A stretch of DNA of 64,000 nt from Gp1-AA145 sp963757135 (lineage in GTDB: Bacteria; Acidobacteriota; Terriglobia; Terriglobales; Acidobacteriaceae). The stretch spans positions 186,001 to 250,000 of the forward strand of contig CAVWQE010000012.1 in the NCBI GenBank assembly GCA_963757135.1. The letters are read 5' to 3'. Under the pieces are notes generated by a model. It saw nothing but the letters and a program-made list of their open reading frames with translations. It searched no databases and was not told the DNA's origin. Positions 25,792-35,858 of the stretch are shown here, in pieces. Made by a program: the position numbers and the translations under genes. Within the stretch, counting starts at the first letter, position 1. Every line of letters starts with the position of its first letter.

Positions 25792-27896
25792 TGCCGCACC
25801 TCCAGCGCCTTTGCGACCGCCTTGGTATGAAACAGCCCCACCGGAGCCCGTTCCCGGCCCGGAGCGGTAAAGCGCGATACCACCGCGGCCAGATTCATGA
25901 TCAGCACCACACGGCCATCGCCCAGAATGGACGCGCCGCTCACCAGGTCAGTAGCAATGGTTTGATCGTCCAAGGCTTTGATCACCAATTCCTCTTCACC
26001 TTCGAGAGCGTCCACAATGAGCCCCCACTTACGTCCCCCAAAATGAATGACCAGCACAAAGATCTTGCCTCGCCTGTTCTCCAGGTCCTCGGATGGCACA
26101 TCGCCCAACCGCATCAGTGGCAATACCTCGCCGCGAAGCTGAAGAACATTCCAACTTTCAACCTGGTGAAGGTCGGACTCGTGTGCCCGCGCAATCTCCG
26201 CCACCGTATTCAAAGGGATCGCATACAGCCGGTTTGATACCCGGAACAGCAGGGCCTTGATGATTGCCAGCGTCAACGGCAACTTCAGACGGAATTTCGT
26301 CCCCTCACCCGGACGCGTTTCCAATTCGACGGTGCCTTTCAGGCGATGCAGAATCGTGCGAACTACGTCAAGTCCGACCCCCCGTCCAGAGACCTCGGTG
26401 ATTTCATCGGCAGTGCTGAAACCTGGCCGAAATACCAGCTCAAGTATTTCCGGAGGCGTCATCCGCTCCGATTCCGAGGCTGAAATTACTCCCGTCTTGA
26501 TCGCCTTGGCCTTCACCTTTTCTGCATCTACTCCGCGGCCGTCATCGCTGACTTCGACGATCAACTGATTGGCCTGGTGATAAGCATTCAGCACAATCTT
26601 TCCGCCGGCCGGCTTGCCCGCCTGCTTGCGTTCTGCTGCGCTCTCCAATCCGTGGCTCACGGCGTTGCGGACAATGTGGGTCAGCGGCTCCGCAATTGCA
26701 TCCAGCAGACCCTTATCAAGGTCAGTATCTTGTCCGGTCAGCTCCAGTGACACATCCTTCCCGCAGCGTTGCGCCGTATCGCGCACAATTCGCGGAAACC
26801 GGCGGAAGAGTTGCTCCACCGGCACCATACGGATTTTCATCACCGAGCGCTGCAGGTCGTTCAGCACGCGAGACTGAAAAGCCATCGCATCAGAGAGCCG
26901 CGGCCGTAGCGGGTCTTTCGGATACCGCGCCGCAAGTTCCTGCATTAGTTGTTGCAGCATGGATTTGCCGATGATCAGCTCCCCCACCAGATTCAGCACG
27001 TTATCAATGCGTTCCGCGTCTACGCGCAAAATGCTCTCGCCGGCAACAGAGCGGGGCTCTTTTGCAGATGCCTCGAAAGGGGCCGCCTCCAAAAACTTGC
27101 CGTTGCCGTCAGCTTCCGCAGGCTCGGCTTCCATGCGGGCTGGAAAACTAGCCGGCGCGGACCCGTTGAACTCGACGCATTCAACTCGTTTGATTACCGT
27201 AGGGATCTCACACCGGCCAATCAGCAACTTGTCCGATTGGGAAGTGCCCACCAGCAAATCAATCTGTTTGGTTTCGGCCGTGGCGCCCGACTCCGGTCGC
27301 GCCCCCAGTATCTGCGCCACCGACGCCAGCGCATTCGTTACCAGCTGACGCGCCGCAATCGGCATGGCGCACAACGGATCGATGTGCGCGACAATATGAA
27401 ATACCCTTTTCCCCTCAGCCCGCGCCGCTTCCGCGGAAAGCTTTTCGTACTCCGTCCAGGCCACTTCGACATCCGCCGATTTTTTTGCTTTCCGGCCTTT
27501 TGGTTTGCTCGGACCCGAGGCCAACTGCTGCACTAGACGCTTCAGCGGCCCCGCATCAGGTAATGCAGTCTTTTCTCGATACGCGACCAGCATCGCACCG
27601 AATGTGTCAGCCGCCGTGAATCCCAGCTCTGCCAGCGATACCTCACCCGAAGCAGCATCCCCGGCCAATGCGTCTTCAATCGCGTGCGCCAGTTCGCTCA
27701 GTTCGCGAAAACCGACTGCCGCAGCATCGCCCTTCAACGTGTGCACCGTCCGTCGAATACTGCGGATAATCTCGCTGTCCTGCGGCGCCTTTTCCAGCTT
27801 CAGGGCATCCTCATTCAACGATTGGAGAAGCTCCTGCGCGGTTTCGAAGAACAGCCCGCGCAGTTCGCCTCCGCGTTCATCGAACGAGTGGGTCAC
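25788..27896 (-). CDS. cheA: Chemotaxis histidine kinase CheA
   Basis: This 702-aa kinase phosphorylates CheY and CheB under receptor control. The HPt domain holds H52 in VHTLKGDAAAVG. A poorly conserved region (about 115-290) may contain a P2-type docking domain. The P3 dimerisation helices start at RIDNVLNLVGELIIGKSML. The ATPase has the N box in HIVRNAVSHGLE, G1 in VSDDGRGVD and G2 in GRGVGLDVVR. A CheW-like domain completes the protein (about 565-690). It overlaps cheR upstream and cheB downstream by 4 bp each. The family architecture is complete. Confidence 0.96.
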   Translation of the reverse strand: MTHSFDERGGELRGLFFETAQELLQSLNEDALKLEKAPQDSEIIRSIRRTVHTLKGDAAAVGFRELSELAHAIEDALAGDAASGEVSLAELGFTAADTFGAMLVAYREKTALPDAGPLKRLVQQLASGPSKPKGRKAKKSADVEVAWTEYEKLSAEAARAEGKRVFHIVAHIDPLCAMPIAARQLVTNALASVAQILGARPESGATAETKQIDLLVGTSQSDKLLIGRCEIPTVIKRVECVEFNGSAPASFPARMEAEPAEADGNGKFLEAAPFEASAKEPRSVAGESILRVDAERIDNVLNLVGELIIGKSMLQQLMQELAARYPKDPLRPRLSDAMAFQSRVLNDLQRSVMKIRMVPVEQLFRRFPRIVRDTAQRCGKDVSLELTGQDTDLDKGLLDAIAEPLTHIVRNAVSHGLESAAERKQAGKPAGGKIVLNAYHQANQLIVEVSDDGRGVDAEKVKAKAIKTGVISASESERMTPPEILELVFRPGFSTADEITEVSGRGVGLDVVRTILHRLKGTVELETRPGEGTKFRLKLPLTLAIIKALLFRVSNRLYAIPLNTVAEIARAHESDLHQVESWNVLQLRGEVLPLMRLGDVPSEDLENRRGKIFVLVIHFGGRKWGLIVDALEGEEELVIKALDDQTIATDLVSGASILGDGRVVLIMNLAAVVSRFTAPGRERAPVGLFHTKAVAKALEVRQ

Positions 27897-28798
27897 TGCG
27901 CCACCTCGATCCGCTTATAGGCGGTGCCGCTGTTGCGGTAAATCATCGTGAATTTGTCAGTCAGCCCCAAGAGGCTCTCGGCATGCCCGACCAGGAGATA
28001 TCCGCCCGGATTCAAGCAGCGATAAAACTTTTCGATCAACCGCCGTTGCTCCGCCTCATCGAAATACATCATCACGTTACGGCAGAAAATGACGTCGTTT
28101 GTCTGCGGCAAAAATTCTGTCTTCAGATTGTGAAAATCGAAGTGCACCAATTCCTTGATCGTTGCTTTAACTGCGTATCGATCGCCGACCTTGTCGAAAT
28201 AACGCAACCGGTAGGCATAATCAACCGACGCCATCTGGTGCTCGTTGTAGAGTCCTTCCTGCCCCGCCCGCAAAACTGAGTAATTGATGTCACTAGCTGG
28301 AATTTCAACTTTCCACGGTGGAGGAACCAGCGGCTTCGGCCACTGCACCTCGCCCGACGGCGGCATCCGCAACTGGTGATACGCGAGCGAATCGGCCACC
28401 AGCATCGCAATCGTATAGGCCTCCTGCCCCGTCGAACAGCCGGCACTCCAGATTCGAATCTGGTGCTCACGCTTGTCATGTTTTTGGCGGATAACTTCTT
28501 CCAGAATCTGTTTGTGAAAAAGGTCCAGTTGCGCCTTGTTGCGGAAGAAACTGGTTTCGTTCACCGTCAGGTTTTGCAGCAGCGACATCAATTCTTCACG
28601 GCCGGAGTCGCTGATCAGCAAGCGGTAATAGCTGTAAAACGAATCCAGACGGCACTCGCGCAGCCGCCGCTGCAGACGGTCCTGCAGGAAGTGCGTTCGC
28701 CGCGCGTCAAAGTACATGCCGCACTCCTGATACACGAGCGCCTGTAACAACCGCATTTCAGCGTCGCTGAGTTGTATCGCTAGTGCTGGAGTACTCAT
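27893..28798 (-). CDS. cheR: Chemotaxis protein methyltransferase CheR
   Basis: This 301-aa enzyme methylates receptor glutamates with S-adenosylmethionine. The all-helical N-terminal domain covers about residues 1-80. The SAM site is WSAGCSTGQEAYTIAM, and NDVIFCRNVMMYFDE lies in the catalytic domain. TVNETSFFRN is also typical. A proline-rich insert (about 160-175) between the SAM motif and the next strand is longer than in the enteric protein. It lies 17 bp after cheW and overlaps cheA by 4 bp. Confidence 0.95.
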   Translation of the reverse strand: MSTPALAIQLSDAEMRLLQALVYQECGMYFDARRTHFLQDRLQRRLRECRLDSFYSYYRLLISDSGREELMSLLQNLTVNETSFFRNKAQLDLFHKQILEEVIRQKHDKREHQIRIWSAGCSTGQEAYTIAMLVADSLAYHQLRMPPSGEVQWPKPLVPPPWKVEIPASDINYSVLRAGQEGLYNEHQMASVDYAYRLRYFDKVGDRYAVKATIKELVHFDFHNLKTEFLPQTNDVIFCRNVMMYFDEAEQRRLIEKFYRCLNPGGYLLVGHAESLLGLTDKFTMIYRNSGTAYKRIEVAQ

Positions 28799-28815
28799 CC
28801 GTTTCCCTTGCTTTC

Positions 28816-29328
28816 CTACTTCGCGGCGGCCGCACGCCGTGCTTCGCCCGCCGTTCCTGCAGGGCCCCCATTTTTCTGCGCGGTGCCAAGGTCGAGCAAC
28901 CGGGCCATATCCAGCAGCACTATCAATCTTCCGTGGTATTTGCCCAACCCGGTGACACAGTTGCTGCGCCCTTCTTCAAATGATGTCGGGGATGTTTCCA
29001 CGTCCGCTGCGGGAATCTTCAATACCTCAGAAGCCGAATCGACAATCAATCCAGAAAGTCTGCCCCTATGCTCCACCACCAGAATTCGATTGCGCCGTGT
29101 CGAATTAATTTTCTTTTCGCCCAGACGCTTACGCAGGTCGATCACCGACACGATCTTCCCCCGCAGATTGATTACGCCTTCCATGTATTCCGGAGCGTCA
29201 GGCACTGCAGTTATTTCCGGAACGCGGACAATCTCGTGCAACGAAGTAATGGGGACGCCATAGGTCTCGCGTCCCACCTGAAACCCGACGATGTGCAACT
29301 CCCGGCTCACCGCCACTCCTCCGGTCAT
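28816..29328 (-). CDS. cheW: CheW-type coupling protein
   Basis: A single CheW domain of 170 aa links CheA to the receptor. Conserved blocks are FQVGRETYGVPITSLHEIVR, YMEGVINLRGKIVSVIDLRK, and LIVDSASEVLKIP. The C terminus ends in an Ala/Arg-rich tail of about 20 residues (GEARRAAAAK). Its start overlaps the stop of the receptor gene by 4 bp, so the receptor and coupling protein should be made together. Confidence 0.94.
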   Translation of the reverse strand: MTGGVAVSRELHIVGFQVGRETYGVPITSLHEIVRVPEITAVPDAPEYMEGVINLRGKIVSVIDLRKRLGEKKINSTRRNRILVVEHRGRLSGLIVDSASEVLKIPAADVETSPTSFEEGRSNCVTGLGKYHGRLIVLLDMARLLDLGTAQKNGGPAGTAGEARRAAAAK

Positions 29329-31301
29329 CCACGTCCTCCGGCGGCGGCACGGGCGGTCTTATGTCCGCGCTCCTCGCCTTCGTACTGCCCATCCTGCCCC
29401 ACGCTGAAGTTGTCCATCGAATTGAGCAGGCCTCGCGACATCTTGGACATCTGCTCGGCTGATGCCGCTAGTTCCGTCGAACCCGACGTTGTCTGCTGCA
29501 CCAGTTCCCGCATGCGTTCCATTGCCTTCACCACCGCATGCGCGCCTGAGGCTTGTTCTTCCACCGCCGAGTTGATCTCGTGCGTAATCTCGTTCAGCCG
29601 CGTCGTTGCCCGCGCAATCTGCGTGGACCCATGCGACTGTTCGTTGGTTGCCGCACCGATTTCCTGCGCAAATTTGTAAACCTCGGTGACCACGTTCGAA
29701 ATTTTGCGCAGCGCAGTGTTGAGTTCCTGCCCCAGGTCCAGACCCTCATTGACAATCGAAGTGCTCTGGTCCATGTTCTCGACCGCCTTGCGCGCTTCTT
29801 TCTGGATGCTCTGGATCAGTTCGGAAATTTCCTTGGTGGATTGCGCCGACTTCTCCGCCAGCTTGCGGACTTCATCCGCAACCACGGCAAAGCCGAGACC
29901 ATGCTCGCCTGCGCGAGCCGCTTCGATGGCTGCATTCAGCGCCAGAAGGTTCGTCTGCTCCGCCAGATCATCGATGACTTCGATAATCTTGCCGATATCA
30001 TCTGCCCGCTGTCCCAGCGCTCCGATGATCTGCCCCGAAGCCCCAATGGTGGTATTGATCTTATTCAAGCCATTGGTCGCTTTTTCCATGGTGGTGATAC
30101 CGCTGTGCACCTCCTCACGCGACCGGTTAGAGATATCAAGCAGCACTTTGGCAGTGTCCGCGACCCGCTGAATCGAAGCCACCATCTCGTCGATCGATGC
30201 CGAAGTCTCGCTCACGCTTGATGCCTGCACCTGCGTGCTCTTCACCATGTTCTGCACATTCACGCTCATCTCGTGCATGGTGCTGGTGACCTCATCGATG
30301 GCCGAAGAAGTCTGGAGGCTGATTTTTGCCGATTCGTCAGACGCGCCCGCAACCTGCGAGGAAGCGCTGGCCACCTGCGAAGCCGCGTCACGCACATTCC
30401 GCACCAGTCCGCGCAAGCCTACAGTCATCCTCATGAATGCGCTGCCCAGGGTGTCATTGGCCGAGCGCGGTTTCACGTCCACGGCCAAATCGCCGCCAGC
30501 TATCGCTTCTGATAGCGAGGCCATCTCCTTCAAGTAGGTGACCATGCTTGCAAAGGTGCGCCCTAATTGGCCTATCTCGTCGTCTCTGCGGAACTCGATC
30601 TGATGCTCCAGATCTCCGGTCTCCCCAATCTGCCTTGCAACTTTGATCATCGCGGACAGTGGGTTCGTAATCGAGTGCGCTGTCCGGTAAGCAATTACGA
30701 TTCCCAGCACCACCGCCACCAAAGTCGCGACTAGCGCGGTCCAAATGGTCAATTTACCTGCGCTTTCGTCGTCCTTGCGCCGCTGTTCCAGGAGGTTGTG
30801 TGTTTCTCGGTCGGCCACATCGAGAGAATCGGTTGAGTTCTTCACCCAGGTAGCTGCGTCTTTTTGCAGATAGAAAATCTGGAGGTCGGCAACCGTTGCA
30901 TTTCCCGCATCCACTTCCTTGCGCTTCTGCAACATGGGTTGCGCAAATTCGGCGAACCACGCGTTCTCATTGTTCTTGACCGTCTCCAGCGCCGATCGCT
31001 GCTGGTCGGAACTGGCCATCTTCTGTCCGCTCTCCAGCGCATTACTCAAGTCCTGAACGCCTGCGATCATGCGCTCGATCTCCCGGCTGTCGCCGCTCAG
31101 CAGGTAGTTGCTAAGGTAGAGCCGGTTTTGCATGATCTGAAAGCCAATGTGGTCAGTCGTGTCGGCCATCTTCAATGCCTGGTCAGCGGCCGTCTTGGCG
31201 CTCTGTTCTCGGTTCACGGCATACCAGGTCACGAAGAACAGCACCACGACCATGCCCAGAATGATGCCGAAGTTGATGTATAACTTTTTGCCGATTGACA
31301 T
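29325..31301 (-). CDS. Methyl-accepting chemotaxis protein
   Basis: This 658-aa receptor has a first transmembrane helix at about 9-29 (NFGIILGMVVVLFFVTWYAV) and a predicted four-helix-bundle sensor domain to about 185. A second membrane helix lies at about 187-207 (LTIWTALVATLVAVVLGIVI). HAMP follows (ITNPLSAMIKVARQIGETGD), then the signalling hairpin whose tip is QTNLLALNAAIEAARAGE. No C-terminal pentapeptide for CheR/CheB docking is seen. The ATG at 31301 has GGAG 6 bp upstream. It is the only receptor in the window; the ligand is unknown. Confidence 0.94.
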   Translation of the reverse strand: MSIGKKLYINFGIILGMVVVLFFVTWYAVNREQSAKTAADQALKMADTTDHIGFQIMQNRLYLSNYLLSGDSREIERMIAGVQDLSNALESGQKMASSDQQRSALETVKNNENAWFAEFAQPMLQKRKEVDAGNATVADLQIFYLQKDAATWVKNSTDSLDVADRETHNLLEQRRKDDESAGKLTIWTALVATLVAVVLGIVIAYRTAHSITNPLSAMIKVARQIGETGDLEHQIEFRRDDEIGQLGRTFASMVTYLKEMASLSEAIAGGDLAVDVKPRSANDTLGSAFMRMTVGLRGLVRNVRDAASQVASASSQVAGASDESAKISLQTSSAIDEVTSTMHEMSVNVQNMVKSTQVQASSVSETSASIDEMVASIQRVADTAKVLLDISNRSREEVHSGITTMEKATNGLNKINTTIGASGQIIGALGQRADDIGKIIEVIDDLAEQTNLLALNAAIEAARAGEHGLGFAVVADEVRKLAEKSAQSTKEISELIQSIQKEARKAVENMDQSTSIVNEGLDLGQELNTALRKISNVVTEVYKFAQEIGAATNEQSHGSTQIARATTRLNEITHEINSAVEEQASGAHAVVKAMERMRELVQQTTSGSTELAASAEQMSKMSRGLLNSMDNFSVGQDGQYEGEERGHKTARAAAGGRG

Positions 31302-31333
31302 TTGGCTCTCCACTCACCAGACTTCTGCCGAAA

Positions 31334-31690
31334 TTACTGCTCCGGCTGGAACTTGAATTCAAGCGTATTAATGCTTTCCGCACTGGCTGATTCGTATTTC
31401 CATCTTTTCACCGCATCGACCGCAGCATTGACAAGAATCGGGTGACCACCGATTACTTTCGTTTCCTTCACGTTTCCGTTGGGTGCGACTACGATCTCGA
31501 GCCTCACCACTCCCGACAATCCAATTTTTCGCGCGATCTCCGGGTATCGCGGCTCAATCTTGAACTTCACCTTGCGTTCACTCTCCTGGGACTGTGCTCG
31601 AGGTGCTGCCAAAATTCCGAGTGCGCCGCTCAGAGCTGCCACGATGAGAGTTGAATTCACGATGCTTCGAACCCGCTTAGAAACGGACAC
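31334..31690 (-). CDS. Small exported protein with a TonB C-terminal domain
   Basis: This 118-aa protein is a signal peptide (about residues 1-35, ending APRAQSQE) plus one TonB C-terminal domain. Motifs are IEPRYPEIARKIGLSGVV and AAVDAVKRWKYES. It has no membrane anchor or proline-rich spacer, so it cannot act as ordinary TonB. It starts with GTG after GGGGG at 4 bp and lies 32 bp upstream of the receptor gene, so it probably opens the chemosensory operon. A periplasmic link between envelope and receptor is a guess from position. Confidence 0.82.
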   Translation of the reverse strand: MSVSKRVRSIVNSTLIVAALSGALGILAAPRAQSQESERKVKFKIEPRYPEIARKIGLSGVVRLEIVVAPNGNVKETKVIGGHPILVNAAVDAVKRWKYESASAESINTLEFKFQPEQ

Positions 31691-31976
31691 AATTCCCCCT
31701 CTGAATCAGAACCAAATTGCTTCAATTGCAAGGCCGCTACCAAGCCGTAGTGTTCTTCCGCATGCAGCTACTGCCTCCTCTTTTTCAGTGACTTACGTTG
31801 ATTTCAGGCCCCCTGATGACCATCGGCAAACACTTGGTTTTGTCTCAGGCCGGATGATTTGGTCTCAGATTGATACGAATTTGTGTTTGCCGAAGCAGGT
31901 TCCCGTTTCGAAGCCGACCCGCTTTCCCCTTGACTCAAATTGAGATTGCACGATAGAGTCCAAGTAATTCAATGAC
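31691..31976. promoter_or_regulatory. Divergent promoter region of the two signalling operons
   Basis: This 286-bp region separates the minus-strand chemosensory operon from the plus-strand kinase operon, so both promoters should lie here. For the kinase, TTGACT at 31930-31935 is a good -35. Sixteen to 17 bp downstream a GATAGA/ATAGAG word is a weak -10. The perfect inverted repeat CTCAAATTGAG (31934-31944) overlaps this -35 and could be an operator. No minus-strand promoter is clear. Confidence 0.45.
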
Positions 31977-34900
31977 TTGGCCCGGTATGGGCTTCCATCA
32001 TCTGCCGAAGGGGGACCTCTGACGATTGGGTCCGAGCAGCTGTTGCAGTCGCATCCCGCCGGAACTAAGGACGACTCATTTCAGAGGCTTCTGCTCGAGT
32101 TTTCTGACGTGGCCGCGAAGACGGTTTCGTCGTCCGAACTGCTCAGGCTCTTTTGTCGGGAAACGCGCCAGTTCTTTCAAGCGAGCGGCAGCTACGTATG
32201 GCACTTTCTCCCTCCCGACCAGTTGCTCGGCGCCGAAGCCGACGGTTGGATGGCTGAACATTTCCGCAACGCCCGGCTAAAAACTTCCGAAAGCGCCATC
32301 GCCGAAGAAGCTATTCACAAAAAGAAGCCTGTGCTTCGCAACGCGCTCGACACTGCGACCTATCCACTAGCCGCGGAGTTCAGCGCTAAAGCGGTCATGG
32401 CCGTCCCGCTCATCGTCTCGAATGAGGTCCTGGGCGCTGCGGTCTTTCTCCATAATTCCGACCCGCAATTCTTCAGCCCAGACCATCTTGCAAAAGCCAG
32501 CATCTTCGCCGCGCAACTCGGCGGTTATCTCGAGGCAATGCGTCTTTCAGAACGCTCGCGCGAAGAAAAACGCCGCGCCGGCATTTTGGCCGAGGTCGCG
32601 CTCGCTCTGCATTCTGAAGCCGATTTGGGAGTGCTGGTTGAGGCCATCGGCGACCGTCTCCGGGCCCTGTTGCGCACGTCTCTGGTTTGCGTTCTGGTCC
32701 GCGAAGCCACCGGCTACGAATTGTGGGCAGTGGCAACGGAAAATCCAGCGTTAGCCGTATCCGTCCGCGCACGCTATGACCGCCGCGATTTGAAGTTCGC
32801 CTCTGACCTTGCCCATCGTTCGATTCGGGCCGGCGAGCCCATCAGCGTGGCTATTGATCCGCGCGCGCATTCGCTCGGCGATATTGTCCCTCCCGGCACG
32901 CTGCTTGTGGCGCCGTTTCGCACCTCCAATCGTGAGGGTGCGATCCTGGTGTACCCCCGGCGTGAAGGGCCCTTTAGTGCGGAAGAAAAATCGCTGCTGC
33001 CGGTGGTCACCAGCTTTGCCGCGGTTGCGATTTCGAATGCGGAACTATATTCCAAGGCCCGGGCGCAAGCCCACGAGCTTCATCAGATCGTCAGCATTGC
33101 TTCTGAACTAGGCTCCATCTCCGACCTCAACCAGTTCATGCAGAAGTTCGTCCTCCGCGCCGGAGATTTTCTCGGCTTCGGGCGCGCTTTCGTTGGATTG
33201 ATGGAAAACGACGAGCTCTACATCCGTTGGAGCCAGCAGGATGGAAAACCCGGTCCCAGCGGCTTTATCTTCCCGGAAGGAATTCTTACTCGGGCCATTC
33301 GCAAGAAAGAGGTCTTTCACGCTGAAGACGCTTCGCAATTGCCGGGCGCAAACCAGCAATTGCTGTCAGAGTTTGGGGTAAAGCAGTTGCTGGCCGTGCC
33401 GCTGCTTGGAACCAGCGGCCAGTTGCTCGGCGTGTTCGGCGCTCTGGATCGCGCCGACGGAAATGCTATCTCAGCGGAGGATATCCGACGCGCCCAGGCT
33501 CTCGCCGCCCAGGTGACCGTCGCTCTCGAGGTCAGCCGCAATCTATTGCTCTCCGAGCAGCACCGCCGCAAGGCAGAAGCGCTCACCGTCCTCGCTCTTG
33601 AAGTTCACTCGCTGGTACGCGGACCTGAGTTTGCACGAAAATTTCTGCAACGCGCGGCTGAGATGATGGGCGTTCCCGCGGCCGCACTGGTCATCGAGAA
33701 TGGCGAAGCCTCTTCGGCTGCGCTGTACTCAGCGTCAGGACAGCCCGGGAAGCAGGCCGAGATTCCGCTTGCCCGCATCATTCTCCGCTGGATGTCCACT
33801 CACCCCGAGCCCGTCGCCAGCCTCCCGGCCGCGGACTTGCTGGGCGCCGATCTGGCCTCGCAGTTGAAATGGACTGACCTCACCATCGCTCGCCTGCAAG
33901 GCAGCAGCAAAGAATTGCTCGGCGCACTGTGTCTTGCAGACCGCCTTCACCCGATCAGTCCAGATGACCGCCAGCTGTTGCAGGCCATCGCAGGACAGGC
34001 CTCAGTCACACTGGAAAATGGCCGGTTCTTTACGCGCATGGAGCAGGCCAACCGCCACTGGATTGAAATCTTCGATGCGATTCCCGATTTTGTCGTCGCC
34101 CACGATCAGTCCGGAAATGTGTTGCGTGTTAACCGCTCGCTTGCCGACTTTATCGGGGTTCAGCCTCAGCAGCTAATCGGCATCAACATGGGCGCGCTGC
34201 TCGCAGTCGGCGGCAATCCGCCCCTCCGTTCGTGCCCATTTTGCCGGATCTCCGCCGGCCTCGCCGATGAATACGTGCACCCCGGCCTCGATCGCACTTA
34301 TCTGGTTTCGACGTCTGAAGTCCACGCCGCCAGTAGTGAAGGACTCCAGACCATTCACGTTCTGAAGGACATTACTGACCGCCGTGAGGCCGAGCGCCGC
34401 TATCGCGAACTCTTCGACAACATTCAAGAAGGCTTGTTTTTCTGCAGCCCCGAGGGAAGATTTGTCGAAGTCAACGACGCGTTGGTCCGCATGCTCGGAC
34501 ACGAAAGCCGAGACGAACTGCTGCACTGCGATCCCCGCCAAGATGTTTTTCCCACGCCCGAACGCCATGCAGAGCTTTTTGCGCTCATGGAGAATGAGAG
34601 CGCTCTGCGTAATCGCGAAGAAGTACTGAGGCGCAAAAATGGGAGTGCCGTTCATGTCTTGATCAATGCCTTCGCCGTCCGCGACGCTCACGGCAGGATT
34701 CTTCAGTTCCGCGGCCTGATGCTCGACATCAGCGGACTGAAGGCTTATCAGTCGGAGCTGCAGCGTGAACGCGATTTTTCCGGCAAGATTCTCAACAACA
34801 CTCAGAGTCTCATCCTGGTCGCGGACACCGCCGGCCTGGTCAGTTATGCCAATCGCCGCTGGCAGGTCCTTGGATATGCGCAGGAATCGATTCTCGGACG

Positions 34901-35858
34901 GTCGCTCGAATCATTCATTTCTTCCTCGAAGCGCGATGCCATTCGCGATGCCTATATGGCTGTCCTCTCCGGCAACCAGGTGGATAACCTGGAGCTTCAA
35001 GTACTGAACGCTGACGGCCGTGTAGGCCAGTTCTCCGTCAACCTAAGCCCCATGCGCGACGATCAAGGCCACGTCAGCAGCGTGGTCGTTGTCATGAGTG
35101 ACATTACCGACGCCGCTTCCCTACAGGCCAAGCTCATGCATGCGGAAAAAATGGCCGCCGTCGGACAGCTCGTCTCCGGCGTCGCGCATGAAGTAAACAA
35201 TCCCCTTACCGCAATCCTTGGCTTCGCCGATCTGCTGATGGAAAATCAGGAACTCCCCGAGAGCGCCCGCAAAGATTTGCGCGTTATTCTTCAGGAAGCG
35301 CAGCGCACCAAGCAGATCGTTCAAAACCTTCTCAGCTTTGCCCGGCAGATGCCTCCGCAACGCAAGCCGGTACAGCTGAATGCAATCCTGAAGCGTACCA
35401 TCCAACTCCGCGCCTACGACTTTCACAGCCGCGGCGTCTCCGTCACCGAGCGCTATGACGACGATCTGCCATTTGTGATCGGAGATTCGCAGCAGCTGCA
35501 GCAGGTCTTCTTGAATATTCTCAATAACGCCTACGACGCCGTCCGCGAATCCGTTCCCGGCGCGCGCATCGACATTTCCACGCACCGTAATGACAACTAC
35601 GTCGAAGTGGCATTTTGCGATAACGGCCACGGCATCACCCATCCCGACCGCATCTTCGACCCATTTTTCACTACCAAGCAAGTCGGCGAAGGGACCGGCC
35701 TCGGCCTCAGCATCTGTTACGGAATCGTGAAAGAACACGGTGGTGAGATTCTTTGCTCGAACAACGCAGGCAAGCAGGGCGCGACCTTCACCGTCCGCCT
35801 GCCCTCCGTGAATGAGCTGGCATCGCTTTCCGCTGCCGCTGGAGTTGCCAAACCATGA
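31977..35858 (+). CDS. Multi-sensor histidine kinase with GAF and PAS domains
   Basis: A 1293-aa soluble kinase without membrane segments. About four GAF-like domains fill residues 25-690; repeats such as AVPLIVSNEVLGAAVFL and AVPLLGTSGQLLGVFGALDR mark them. Three PAS domains follow, at about 700-800, 810-925 and 930-1050. DHp has H1071 in GVAHEVNNPLTAILG. The ATPase has an N box near NNAYDAV and a G box GEGTGLGLSICYG. The start is uncertain: the frame opens at TTG 31977 with no Shine-Dalgarno, and a start further inside is possible. The stop overlaps the next gene by ATGA. The input signal is unknown. Confidence 0.92.
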   Translation: MARYGLPSSAEGGPLTIGSEQLLQSHPAGTKDDSFQRLLLEFSDVAAKTVSSSELLRLFCRETRQFFQASGSYVWHFLPPDQLLGAEADGWMAEHFRNARLKTSESAIAEEAIHKKKPVLRNALDTATYPLAAEFSAKAVMAVPLIVSNEVLGAAVFLHNSDPQFFSPDHLAKASIFAAQLGGYLEAMRLSERSREEKRRAGILAEVALALHSEADLGVLVEAIGDRLRALLRTSLVCVLVREATGYELWAVATENPALAVSVRARYDRRDLKFASDLAHRSIRAGEPISVAIDPRAHSLGDIVPPGTLLVAPFRTSNREGAILVYPRREGPFSAEEKSLLPVVTSFAAVAISNAELYSKARAQAHELHQIVSIASELGSISDLNQFMQKFVLRAGDFLGFGRAFVGLMENDELYIRWSQQDGKPGPSGFIFPEGILTRAIRKKEVFHAEDASQLPGANQQLLSEFGVKQLLAVPLLGTSGQLLGVFGALDRADGNAISAEDIRRAQALAAQVTVALEVSRNLLLSEQHRRKAEALTVLALEVHSLVRGPEFARKFLQRAAEMMGVPAAALVIENGEASSAALYSASGQPGKQAEIPLARIILRWMSTHPEPVASLPAADLLGADLASQLKWTDLTIARLQGSSKELLGALCLADRLHPISPDDRQLLQAIAGQASVTLENGRFFTRMEQANRHWIEIFDAIPDFVVAHDQSGNVLRVNRSLADFIGVQPQQLIGINMGALLAVGGNPPLRSCPFCRISAGLADEYVHPGLDRTYLVSTSEVHAASSEGLQTIHVLKDITDRREAERRYRELFDNIQEGLFFCSPEGRFVEVNDALVRMLGHESRDELLHCDPRQDVFPTPERHAELFALMENESALRNREEVLRRKNGSAVHVLINAFAVRDAHGRILQFRGLMLDISGLKAYQSELQRERDFSGKILNNTQSLILVADTAGLVSYANRRWQVLGYAQESILGRSLESFISSSKRDAIRDAYMAVLSGNQVDNLELQVLNADGRVGQFSVNLSPMRDDQGHVSSVVVVMSDITDAASLQAKLMHAEKMAAVGQLVSGVAHEVNNPLTAILGFADLLMENQELPESARKDLRVILQEAQRTKQIVQNLLSFARQMPPQRKPVQLNAILKRTIQLRAYDFHSRGVSVTERYDDDLPFVIGDSQQLQQVFLNILNNAYDAVRESVPGARIDISTHRNDNYVEVAFCDNGHGITHPDRIFDPFFTTKQVGEGTGLGLSICYGIVKEHGGEILCSNNAGKQGATFTVRLPSVNELASLSAAAGVAKP

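Noticed and set aside
24761..25870. 369-codon plus-strand ORF opposite cheB
   Set aside because: A shadow: the minus-strand CheB has an intact receiver and catalytic triad, while this translation is low-complexity Ser/Pro/Thr.
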